Shown piece after piece: positions 1-6,212 of a stretch of DNA of 7,446 nucleotides. The number at the start of each line of letters is the position of its first letter. Position 1 is the stretch's first letter. Origin of the DNA: an uncultured Lachnospiraceae bacterium (lineage in GTDB: Bacteria > Bacillota_A > Clostridia > Lachnospirales > Lachnospiraceae); contig CAMOGO010000054.1 in the NCBI GenBank assembly GCA_946614075.1, positions 1 through 7,446 of the forward strand. Reading direction: 5' to 3'. The notes under the pieces were generated by a model that was not told the DNA's origin, did not search any database, and saw only the letters and a program-made list of their open reading frames with translations. Made by a program: the position numbers and the translations under genes.

Positions 1-1885
1 GACGATCGAGGAGCTGGGACTTCTGAAGATGGATTTCCTGGGCCTGCGTACACTGACCGTGATCCAGAATGCCGTCCGGATGGCGGAGAAAAACCATAAC
101 GTCACAATCGATATCAGCAAGATCGACCTGAACGACAAGGCGGTCCTCGACTCGATCAGCACCGGGAAGACCGATGGCGTGTTCCAGCTAGAAAGCGGCG
201 GCATGAAGAATTTCATGAAGGAGCTGAAGCCGGAGAGCCTGGAGGACATCATAGCCGGTATTTCCCTGTACCGTCCGGGCCCGATGGACTTCATCCCGAG
301 CTACATCAAGGGAAAGAAGCATCCGGAGGACGTGACCTATCTTTGCCCCCAGCTGGAGCCGATCCTGAGGGATACCTACGGCTGTATCGTATACCAGGAA
401 CAGGTTATGCAGATCGTACGTGACCTGGGCGGCTACACGCTTGGCCGCAGCGACCTGGTGCGCCGAGCCATGAGCAAGAAAAAAGAGAAGGTCATGATCA
501 AGGAGCGGCAGAACTTCGTCTACGGTAATCCGGAGGAGGGGGTGGCCGGCTGCGCGGGCAACGGCATCGACGCCGACACCGCAAACAAGATCTACGATTC
601 CATGATGGATTTCGCCCGGTATGCCTTCAACAAGTCCCATGCGGCAGCCTATGCTGTCGTCGCTATGCAGACGGCCTGGCTGAAGTACTATTATCCGGTC
701 GAGTTCATGGCGGCTCTTCTGACCTCGGTCATCGACAATTCCGGCAAGATGGCGGAGTATTTCATGAGCTGCAAGGAGATGGGCATCAAGCTTCTCCCGC
801 CCGATATCAACGAAGGAGTGGCGAACTTCTCCGTATCGGGCAACGCAATCCGCTATGGACTTGGCGCGATCAAGAGCGTCGGCATGGGCGTCATTGCCTC
901 GATCGTAAACGAGCGTGAGTCCGGCGGGCCCTTTACCAGCCTCAAGGATTTCATCTATCGGCTGTCCTCCAAGGAAGCCAATAAGAGAACCATCGAGAAT
1001 TTTATCAAGGCCGGAGCTCTGGACGGTCTGCCGGGGAACCGCAAACAGAAAATGCTCATCAGCTCCGAGCTGATGGACCGGAAGAATGACGAGAAGAAAT
1101 ACAATATCGCCGGGCAGATGACGCTGTTTGACCTGATGGGTGCGATGGGAGAGCCGGAAGCAGCTGCCTCCTACGATGTCACCTTCCCGAATGTGGCAGA
1201 ATACAGCCGCGAGGAGCTTCTGGGCTTTGAAAAAGAGGTCCTCGGCATGTATGTCAGCGGACATCCGCTCGATGAGTATGCCGACAGCTGGAAAAAGCAT
1301 GTGACAGCCGTCACAACCGATTTTTACGCCGATGATGAAACCGGCCGCACCAAGGTGAACGAGGGCGAAAGGGTCGTGATCGGCGGCATGATCACGGAAT
1401 TTACGCGGAAAACGACGAAAAAGAACCAGATCATGGCCTTTGTCACGATCGAGGATCTGCTGGGCAGCGTGGAAGTGCTGATTTTCCCGAAGGATTACGA
1501 GCGATTCCGGAGTAGTATCCGCGAGGAGGAGAAGGTCTACATCCGCGGCCGTGTCTCCGGAAGCGAGGACGAGAAGGCCAAGCTGATCCTGGAGGATATG
1601 GAGCGCTTTGAGGATGTCCCGAAGGAGCTTTGGCTGCAGTTCGCCGACAAGGAGGACTACCTGGGCAAGGAAAAGCAGCTGTTTAAGGCCCTTTCGGGGT
1701 CGGACGGAACCTCCCCTGTCGTGATCTACCTGGCCAAGGAAAGAGCGGTAAAACGTCTCCCGTTTTCGGAAAGTGTGGGTCTGCAGCCGGCCTTTATGGC
1801 GCAGCTTCGCGACGAGTACGGAGAAAAGAACGTAAGAGTCGTAGAAAAGCCGTTGAAAATCGGTATTAAATCAAGTAGAATGTAG
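1..1885 (+). CDS. dnaE: DNA polymerase III subunit alpha (DnaE), C-terminal part; 5' end outside the window
   Basis: This is the C-terminal part (about 627 residues) of the C-family replicative polymerase DnaE, which extends DNA in the cytoplasmic replisome. The reading frame is open from the left edge (first full codon at base 2), so the ATG at 29 is an internal methionine, not a start. KMDFLGLRTLT at 26-58 matches the region holding the third catalytic aspartate (E. coli D555, here GAT at 32-34). Next come FQLESGGMK, RPGP (272-283), YQEQVMQI and YAFNKSHAAAYA of the palm/fingers region, and a helix-hairpin-helix segment (about 860-919). QMTLF (1115-1129) fits the beta-clamp binding motif QxxLF. 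An OB-fold follows at about 1367-1609, then a short C-terminal domain. The PHP domain and the first two catalytic aspartates would lie upstream. In Firmicutes of this type PolC is normally the main replicase and DnaE the partner polymerase; that is family knowledge, not visible here. pfkA follows 119 bases later, a common clostridial order. No frameshift or damage is seen. Confidence 0.97.
   Translation, partial: TIEELGLLKMDFLGLRTLTVIQNAVRMAEKNHNVTIDISKIDLNDKAVLDSISTGKTDGVFQLESGGMKNFMKELKPESLEDIIAGISLYRPGPMDFIPSYIKGKKHPEDVTYLCPQLEPILRDTYGCIVYQEQVMQIVRDLGGYTLGRSDLVRRAMSKKKEKVMIKERQNFVYGNPEEGVAGCAGNGIDADTANKIYDSMMDFARYAFNKSHAAAYAVVAMQTAWLKYYYPVEFMAALLTSVIDNSGKMAEYFMSCKEMGIKLLPPDINEGVANFSVSGNAIRYGLGAIKSVGMGVIASIVNERESGGPFTSLKDFIYRLSSKEANKRTIENFIKAGALDGLPGNRKQKMLISSELMDRKNDEKKYNIAGQMTLFDLMGAMGEPEAAASYDVTFPNVAEYSREELLGFEKEVLGMYVSGHPLDEYADSWKKHVTAVTTDFYADDETGRTKVNEGERVVIGGMITEFTRKTTKKNQIMAFVTIEDLLGSVEVLIFPKDYERFRSSIREEEKVYIRGRVSGSEDEKAKLILEDMERFEDVPKELWLQFADKEDYLGKEKQLFKALSGSDGTSPVVIYLAKERAVKRLPFSESVGLQPAFMAQLRDEYGEKNVRVVEKPLKIGIKSSRM
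1853..1881 (+). promoter_or_regulatory. Putative sigma-A promoter for pfkA, inside the 3' end of dnaE
   Basis: TTGAAA (1853-1858) and TAGAAT (1876-1881) each match the -35 and -10 consensus at five of six positions and are separated by exactly 17 bases. Transcription would start near 1888, just after the dnaE stop codon, giving an untranslated leader of roughly 117 bases ahead of pfkA. The overlap with coding sequence means the match could be chance, but hexamer quality, spacing and position are all favourable. There is no extended -10 TG. Confidence 0.6.
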
Positions 1886-2004
1886 GGATAAAATGACTGT
1901 ATCGGGATTTTTCCGGATAGATACGGGGTTTCGCAAAGGATCGGCAAAGGTTTTGGGATTTGTGAATCTGTAGCGGAGGGCCTGCAGGAGAGAGGTGTAA
2001 TAAT
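1886..2004 (+). other. dnaE-pfkA intergenic region / pfkA leader
   Basis: This 119-base stretch has no gene. It contains an imperfect hairpin at 1900-1919 (eight-position arms with one G-G mismatch, TTTT loop) that is not followed by a T-run, so it is not a convincing terminator. GCAAAGG occurs twice, at 1933-1939 and 1944-1950, 11 bases apart. A strong purine-rich ribosome binding site (AGGAGAGAGGTG, 1986-1997) lies 7 bases before the pfkA ATG. I do not recognise a riboswitch class or a CcpA cre site. Confidence 0.5.
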
Positions 2005-2979
2005 ATGTCAGCGGAAATCAAAACCATCGGTGTTATGACAAGTGGGGGCGACGCTCCCGGTATGAACGCAGCGATTCGCGCCGTAGTCCGTACAGCAGTA
2101 GACTATGGGATGAATGTCAAGGGAATCCGAAGAGGGTATTCCGGCCTTCTGAACGAGGAGATTTTTGACATGAACAGCCGCAGCGTTTCGGAGATTATCC
2201 AGAAAGGCGGTACCATTCTTTATACCGCACGCTGCTCGAAGTTCGTAGAGCCCGAGGTGCAGGAGGAGGCAGCAGCCATCTGCCGTAAGCACGAGATCGA
2301 CGGCCTCGTCGTCATCGGCGGCGACGGCTCCTACCGCGGAGCACAGGCCCTGTCCCGTTTCGGGATCCGCGTCGTAGGCATCCCCGGCACCATCGACTTG
2401 GACATCAGCTGCACGGATTACACGATCGGTTTTGACACCGCTGTCAACACGGCTATGGATGCGATCGATAAGATCCGCGACACCTCGACCTCCCATGAGC
2501 GCTGCAGCATCATCGAGGTCATGGGCCGCAACGCCGGCTATATCGCCCTCTGGTGCGGTATCGCAAACGGCGCCGAGGATATCCTGCTCCCGGAGACCTA
2601 CGATCACAATGAGCAGGCACTGATCGACAAGATCATCAGTGACCGCCGCAAAGGAAAGAAACACCATATCATCATCAACGCCGAGGGCATCGGACATTCG
2701 ACCAGTATGGCACGCCGCATCGAGGCGGCTACCGGCATCGAGACCAGAGCCTCGATCCTCGGCTATATGCAGCGAGGCGGACGTCCGAGCTGCAAGGACC
2801 GTGTCTATGCCTCCATCATGGGCGCCAAGGCAGTAGAGCTTCTCGAAAACGGCTGCTACAACAGGCTTGTCTGCCATCAGCATGGCGAGTTTGTGGATGT
2901 GGATATCGAGGAAGGCCTGAGAATGAAGAAGAGCATCCCGGAGAATGAATTCCGGATCAGCCAGATGCTTTCACGCTAG
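2005..2979 (+). CDS. pfkA: ATP-dependent 6-phosphofructokinase
   Basis: This cytoplasmic enzyme phosphorylates fructose 6-phosphate to fructose 1,6-bisphosphate, the committed step of glycolysis. The 324-residue length is normal for bacterial PfkA, and the ATG is preceded by AGGAGAGAGGTG. SGGDAPGMN (13-21) and GGDGS (105-109) form the nucleotide site. Glycines at 108 and 129 (E. coli G104 and G124) indicate ATP rather than pyrophosphate as phosphoryl donor. PGTID (127-131) carries the catalytic Asp131 (E. coli D127). SHER (163-166), MGR (173-175), Glu227 and Arg248 are the expected substrate contacts. Arg25, Arg29 and the KGKKH stretch (216-220) resemble the ADP/PEP effector site, so allosteric control is plausible. 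Three positions differ from the E. coli enzyme: Leu132 replaces Asn128 and Cys136 replaces Gly132 in the catalytic loop, and Tyr254 replaces His249, which contacts the substrate phosphate. The rest is well conserved, so I expect an active enzyme, perhaps with changed kinetics. The gene lies between dnaE and the RSH gene. Confidence 0.95.
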   Translation: MSAEIKTIGVMTSGGDAPGMNAAIRAVVRTAVDYGMNVKGIRRGYSGLLNEEIFDMNSRSVSEIIQKGGTILYTARCSKFVEPEVQEEAAAICRKHEIDGLVVIGGDGSYRGAQALSRFGIRVVGIPGTIDLDISCTDYTIGFDTAVNTAMDAIDKIRDTSTSHERCSIIEVMGRNAGYIALWCGIANGAEDILLPETYDHNEQALIDKIISDRRKGKKHHIIINAEGIGHSTSMARRIEAATGIETRASILGYMQRGGRPSCKDRVYASIMGAKAVELLENGCYNRLVCHQHGEFVDVDIEEGLRMKKSIPENEFRISQMLSR

Positions 2980-2981
2980 AT

Positions 2982-3010
2982 TTGTACGAGCTATTCGTCC
3001 AGGCTATCAA
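2982..3010 (+). promoter_or_regulatory. Weak candidate promoter upstream of the RSH gene
   Basis: TTGTAC (2982-2987) and TATCAA (3005-3010) are spaced by 17 bases, but match consensus at only three and four of six positions. It sits just after the pfkA stop. No terminator hairpin is visible between pfkA and the RSH gene, so read-through from the pfkA promoter is an equally good or better explanation for expression. Confidence 0.25.
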
Positions 3011-3070
3011 TTGTGTTTTATTTAGGAGACCAGCCGGATCATTTTCTCTTAAGGGTAAGGAAGAAAAAGA

Positions 3071-5416
3071 ATGACGGAAGAAACCAAGAAAACCAATTTG
3101 AATATTGACGAGACGGATCACCGGATCCTGACGGCGCCTGACGGCGACCCGGAAAGGCCGGCCTCCTTGTCGACAGAGCCTGTGACCTCCGGCACTCCGG
3201 AGGGTCTGTTCCAGGACCTGATCACAGAGATCAGACGATATCATCCTTCGGATGACCTGTCCCAGATCGAGAAGGCCTACCAGATAGCCAGGGCTGCCCA
3301 CAAGGAGCAGAGACGCCGTTCCGGCGAGCCCTACATCATTCACCCGATCTGCGTCGCAATCATCCTGGCACAGCTGGAGCTGGACAAGGAGTCGATCATC
3401 GCGGCCTTGCTGCATGATATCGTGGAGGATACCGACACGACCCTCGATCAGGTGGCACATGATTTTGGCGATGAGGTTGCGCTTCTGGTAGATGGCGTCA
3501 CCAAGCTGACTCAGCTGTCTGTCTCTACCGACAAGGTGGAGGTCCAGGCTGAGAATCTGCGTAAGATGTTCTTAGCCATGGCCAAGGATATCCGAGTCAT
3601 CCTGATCAAGCTGGCAGACCGTCTTCACAACATGCGGACTCTCGAGTACATGACGACGGCCAAGCAGAAGGAGAAGGCACGCGAGACCCTGGAGATCTAT
3701 GCCCCGATCGCGGACCGTCTTGGTATTTCCCGTATCAAGACCGAGCTGGATGATCTGTCCTTAAAGTACCTCGAGCCCGAGGTCTATGCGGAGCTGTACC
3801 GCAGCCTTTCCTCCACGGAGGAGGAGCGCGAGCGCTTCATCAAGAACATCATCGCAGAGGTCCGTCAGAGCCTGGACAACGGCGGCATCACAGCCCAGCT
3901 GAACGGCCGCGTGAAGCATATTTTCAGCATTTACAAAAAGATGAAAACCCAGGGGAAATCCATGGACCAGATCTACGATCTGTTTGCGATCCGGATCCTG
4001 GTGGACAATGTCAAGGACTGCTATGCAGCCCTGGGTGTCATCCATGAGAGATATAAACCGATTCCCGGCCGTTTCAAGGACTACATCGCGATGCCGAAGC
4101 CGAACATGTACCAGTCCCTGCATACGACCCTGATCTCAAGCATCGGTATTCCTTTTGAGATCCAGATCCGCACCTACGAGATGCATCGTATCGCTGAGTA
4201 TGGTATCGCGGCCCACTGGAAATACAAGGAGTCAGGCAGCCGGAAGCTGGAGGATCGCGAGGTGGACGAGGCAGCCAAGATGAACTGGCTGCGCGAGATC
4301 CTCGAGTGGCAGAAGGAAATGCCGGACAACAAGGAGTTCCTAAGCTCCGTCAAAAACGACTTCGACATGTTCTCGGAGCGTGTCTACTGCTTTACCCCGA
4401 ACGGCGATGTCAAGGCCCTTCCGAATGGGTCTACGCCGGTCGATTTCGCCTACAGCATCCACAGTGCCGTCGGCAATAAAATGGTTGGAGCCCGGGTCAA
4501 TTCGAGACTGGTTCCGATCGACTACATCATACAGAATGGTGACCGGATCGAGATCATCACCTCCCAGAATTCCAAGGGCCCGAGCCGCGACTGGCTGAAA
4601 TCCGTCCGCAGCTCCCAGGCCCGCAACAAGATCAACCAGTGGTTCAAATCCGAGTCGAAAGAGGAGAATATCGCCCGCGGCAAGGACCTGGTCGACAAGT
4701 ACTGCAAGTCCAAGGGCATCAGCTTCTCGGACGTCAACAAACCGGAATATATCGACGTGATCCTGCATAAATACGGCTTCCGCGACTGGGAGGCTGTCCT
4801 GGCGGCGATCGGCCGCGGCGGACTCAAAGAGACCCAGGTCATGAACCGTATCTTTGAGGAGCAGGAGCGCACCAGACAGACGGAGATCACCGACGAGGAG
4901 GTCCTGAGCAACGTTCAGGATAAGACCGAACGGTCCGATTCGAGGAGGAAGGCGTCCAAGGGCGGCATCGTCGTCAAGGGCGTCCACGATCTGGCGGTTC
5001 ATTTCTCACGCTGCTGCAATCCGGTGCCGGGAGATGAGATCATCGGCTTTGTGACCAGAGGACGAGGCATTTCTGTCCACCGGTCCGACTGCGTCAATAT
5101 GATGAACCTTCCGGAGAATGAGCGTGTCCGCATCATCGAGGCAGAGTGGCAGTCGGCGGAGGAGGATTCCTCGCAGAAATACATGGTCGAGATCAAGGTG
5201 TTCGCGACGAACCGCATCGGCCTTGTCGTCGACATCAGCCGTATCTTCACCGAGCGCGGCGTCAATATCCTGGCGATGACAGCCCGTACGAGCAAGCAAG
5301 GGAAATCGACGGTTACGATCGGCTTTGAGGTGGCCGGTACGGAAGAGCTGAATACCTTACAGGAAAAGCTTCGCCAGATACCGGGTGTCCTCGATATCGA
5401 GAGAAACGCAGGCTGA
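3071..5416 (+). CDS. relA: Bifunctional (p)ppGpp synthetase/hydrolase (RelA/SpoT homologue, RSH)
   Basis: This enzyme makes (p)ppGpp from ATP and GTP/GDP and also hydrolyses it, setting the stringent response. The 781-residue protein has the full long-RSH layout. The hydrolase HD domain has His91, His115-Asp116 with Glu119-Asp120, and Asp183, matching the metal ligands of the Streptococcus Rel enzyme. The synthetase domain has catalytic Asp303 and Glu363. RFKD (334-337) is the RxKD signature of bifunctional enzymes; monofunctional RelA has ExDD. A TGS domain (about 437-498) starts VYCFTPNG and is followed by a helical linker. A zinc-finger domain has Cys648-Cys649, His670 and Cys674, and a C-terminal ACT domain covers about 705-777. 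The last three mediate ribosome sensing in this family. Both active sites look intact. The first 45 or so residues are polar, low in pattern and longer than in the Streptococcus enzyme. The ATG has AAGGAAG (3057-3063) seven bases upstream. The gene is often called relA or rel. Confidence 0.96.
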   Translation: MTEETKKTNLNIDETDHRILTAPDGDPERPASLSTEPVTSGTPEGLFQDLITEIRRYHPSDDLSQIEKAYQIARAAHKEQRRRSGEPYIIHPICVAIILAQLELDKESIIAALLHDIVEDTDTTLDQVAHDFGDEVALLVDGVTKLTQLSVSTDKVEVQAENLRKMFLAMAKDIRVILIKLADRLHNMRTLEYMTTAKQKEKARETLEIYAPIADRLGISRIKTELDDLSLKYLEPEVYAELYRSLSSTEEERERFIKNIIAEVRQSLDNGGITAQLNGRVKHIFSIYKKMKTQGKSMDQIYDLFAIRILVDNVKDCYAALGVIHERYKPIPGRFKDYIAMPKPNMYQSLHTTLISSIGIPFEIQIRTYEMHRIAEYGIAAHWKYKESGSRKLEDREVDEAAKMNWLREILEWQKEMPDNKEFLSSVKNDFDMFSERVYCFTPNGDVKALPNGSTPVDFAYSIHSAVGNKMVGARVNSRLVPIDYIIQNGDRIEIITSQNSKGPSRDWLKSVRSSQARNKINQWFKSESKEENIARGKDLVDKYCKSKGISFSDVNKPEYIDVILHKYGFRDWEAVLAAIGRGGLKETQVMNRIFEEQERTRQTEITDEEVLSNVQDKTERSDSRRKASKGGIVVKGVHDLAVHFSRCCNPVPGDEIIGFVTRGRGISVHRSDCVNMMNLPENERVRIIEAEWQSAEEDSSQKYMVEIKVFATNRIGLVVDISRIFTERGVNILAMTARTSKQGKSTVTIGFEVAGTEELNTLQEKLRQIPGVLDIERNAG
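3127..3146 (+). repeat. Perfect tandem repeat, two copies of a 10-mer
   Basis: CCTGACGGCG occurs twice back to back (3127-3136 and 3137-3146), inside the N-terminal extension of the RSH gene before the HD domain. Because 10 is not a multiple of 3, gain or loss of one copy would shift the reading frame. Confidence 0.9.
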
Positions 5417-5447
5417 CAAACCAGGTAAGGCGGCTTTAGGAGTCATG

Positions 5448-5484
5448 AAAGCCCTGCGGGCTAAGCTCGCAGGGCCTTTTTCTT
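5448..5484 (+). terminator. Rho-independent terminator after the RSH gene
   Basis: Arms GCCCTGCG (5451-5458) and CGCAGGGC (5468-5475) are perfectly complementary, with a 9-base loop, and are followed by CTTTTTCTT. Three As before the left arm can pair with the first Ts, past one bulged C. It begins about 30 bases after the RSH stop codon and should end the pfkA-RSH transcript, separating it from the hydrolase cluster. Confidence 0.92.
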
Positions 5485-5488
5485 AAAA

Positions 5489-5534
5489 AAGCAGGATTGC
5501 ATATGCTGCAAAATGCGGAGCAATCCGCATGCTT
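5489..5534 (+). promoter_or_regulatory. Leader with two mutually exclusive hairpins before the metallo-hydrolase gene
   Basis: Hairpin A pairs ATGCGGA (5513-5519) with TCCGCAT (5524-5530) around a GCAA loop, which is of the GNRA type. Hairpin B pairs GGATTGC (5494-5500) with GCAATCC (5520-5526) and can extend through AGCA/TGCT past a 3-base bulge. The two share bases 5520-5526, so they cannot form together. Neither has a following T-run, and the ribosome binding site at 5547-5554 lies outside both. The pairing is read directly from the sequence; any regulatory role is inference. No good promoter was found between the terminator and this gene. Confidence 0.4.
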
Positions 5535-5546
5535 TCATCAGTACAC

Positions 5547-5562
5547 AAGGAGGGAACCTATG
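5547..5562 (+). promoter_or_regulatory. Strong ribosome binding site that fixes the hydrolase start
   Basis: AAGGAGGG (5547-5554) is close to perfect complementarity with the 16S rRNA 3' end and lies 5 bases before the ATG at 5560. This start is preferred over the in-frame ATGs at 5497 and 5503, which lack such a site and would place the leader hairpins inside the coding region. Confidence 0.88.
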
Positions 5563-6195
5563 GAAGCGATCGTAAAAAGCATGCTGCTGGGACCGATCCA
5601 GACCAATTGCTATTTTCTCGTCAATTCGGAAACGAAGGAGATGATCCTGATCGACGCGGCAGCCTATGGCAGCCGGATCGTGGACAGGGTGAAGAAAGAA
5701 GGGTATCATCCGGTCGCGATTCTCCTGACCCACGGACATTACGACCACATCGGCGCCCTCAATGAGGTCCGCGACGCCTGGCAGGTGAAGGCCTATGCCG
5801 GAGAGCATGAAAAAGAGGTTTTCGCATCTCCGTCCTACAACCTGTCTGAGTGGATCAGCGGCATTCCTTTTTCGTCTTATGCGGATGAGTACGTGAGAGA
5901 CGGGCAGGTCCTGCACCTGGCCGGCTTTGACATCCGCGTCATCGAGACCCCCGGCCATACCAAGGGCGGCGTCTGCTACTACATCGAGGATCAGAAGCTC
6001 CTCTTTTCCGGCGACACCCTGTTTGAGGGCTCCTGCGGGAGAACGGATTTCCCGGGCTCCTCGATGAGCGAGATCGTCGCTTCGATCAAGGGAAAGCTTT
6101 TCACCCTGCCGGGTGATACCAATGTACTGCCGGGGCATGGCGGCACGACCACCATCGCACTGGAGAAAAAATACAACTATGTCGCAGGACTGTGA
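5560..6195 (+). CDS. Glyoxalase II-like metallo-beta-lactamase-fold hydrolase
   Basis: This 211-residue cytoplasmic protein belongs to the MBL-fold hydrolases of the small hydroxyacylglutathione-hydrolase (GloB/YcbL-like) type. The metal motif THGHYDH gives His58, His60, Asp62 and His63. The other ligands are His133 (ETPGHTKG), Asp152 (SGDTLF) and His193 (PGHG), so a two-metal site, probably zinc, is complete. SGDTLFEGSCGRTDFPGSS (150-168) is the typical family signature. The C-terminal substrate-binding domain of true glyoxalase II is missing, as usual for the short subgroup. Most clostridia are thought to lack glutathione, so the real substrate is uncertain; it could be another thioester or a methylglyoxal-derived adduct. 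There is no signal peptide. The phosphatase gene starts 14 bases after the stop codon, so the two are probably co-translated. An MBL gene of this type between the RSH gene and hemZ is common in Clostridia. Confidence 0.88.
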   Translation: MEAIVKSMLLGPIQTNCYFLVNSETKEMILIDAAAYGSRIVDRVKKEGYHPVAILLTHGHYDHIGALNEVRDAWQVKAYAGEHEKEVFASPSYNLSEWISGIPFSSYADEYVRDGQVLHLAGFDIRVIETPGHTKGGVCYYIEDQKLLFSGDTLFEGSCGRTDFPGSSMSEIVASIKGKLFTLPGDTNVLPGHGGTTTIALEKKYNYVAGL

Positions 6196-6197
6196 CA

Positions 6198-6212
6198 GAG
6201 AGGAGCCAGATG
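6198..6212 (+). promoter_or_regulatory. Ribosome binding site deciding the phosphatase start
   Basis: GAGAGGAG (6198-6205) stands 4 bases before the ATG at 6210. An in-frame GTG at 6192 overlaps the upstream stop codon (GTGA) and would add six residues, but its own upstream sequence has only a weak AGGA two bases away. The ATG puts the RHGE motif at residues 7-10, the usual place in this family. Confidence 0.75.

Noticed and set aside
188..1300. Long minus-strand open frame of 370 codons opposite dnaE
   Set aside because: It lies entirely within a well-conserved polymerase gene and its translation shows no recognisable family. Open antisense frames are expected from GC-rich third positions.
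1900..1919. Terminator after dnaE
   Set aside because: The hairpin has a mismatch and AT-rich ends, and no T-run follows.
2008..2883. Minus-strand open frame of 291 codons opposite pfkA
   Set aside because: It mirrors pfkA almost exactly, has no recognisable domain, and is explained by codon bias on the real strand.
5432..5453. Possible antiterminator, GGCTTT (5432-5437) pairing with AAAGCC (5448-5453)
   Set aside because: Six base pairs cannot plausibly compete with the GC-rich terminator stem, and no further pairing supports it.
5445..5486. 13-codon open frame running through the terminator (ATG AAA GCC ... TAA), possible leader peptide
   Set aside because: An AGGAG is present but only 2 bases before the ATG, too close for normal initiation. 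The codons are those of the terminator stem, with no run of regulatory codons.
5497..5559. Longer hydrolase start adding 21 residues from the ATG at 5497
   Set aside because: The extra residues do not fit the family, the start has no good ribosome binding site, and the ATG at 5560 has a near-perfect one.
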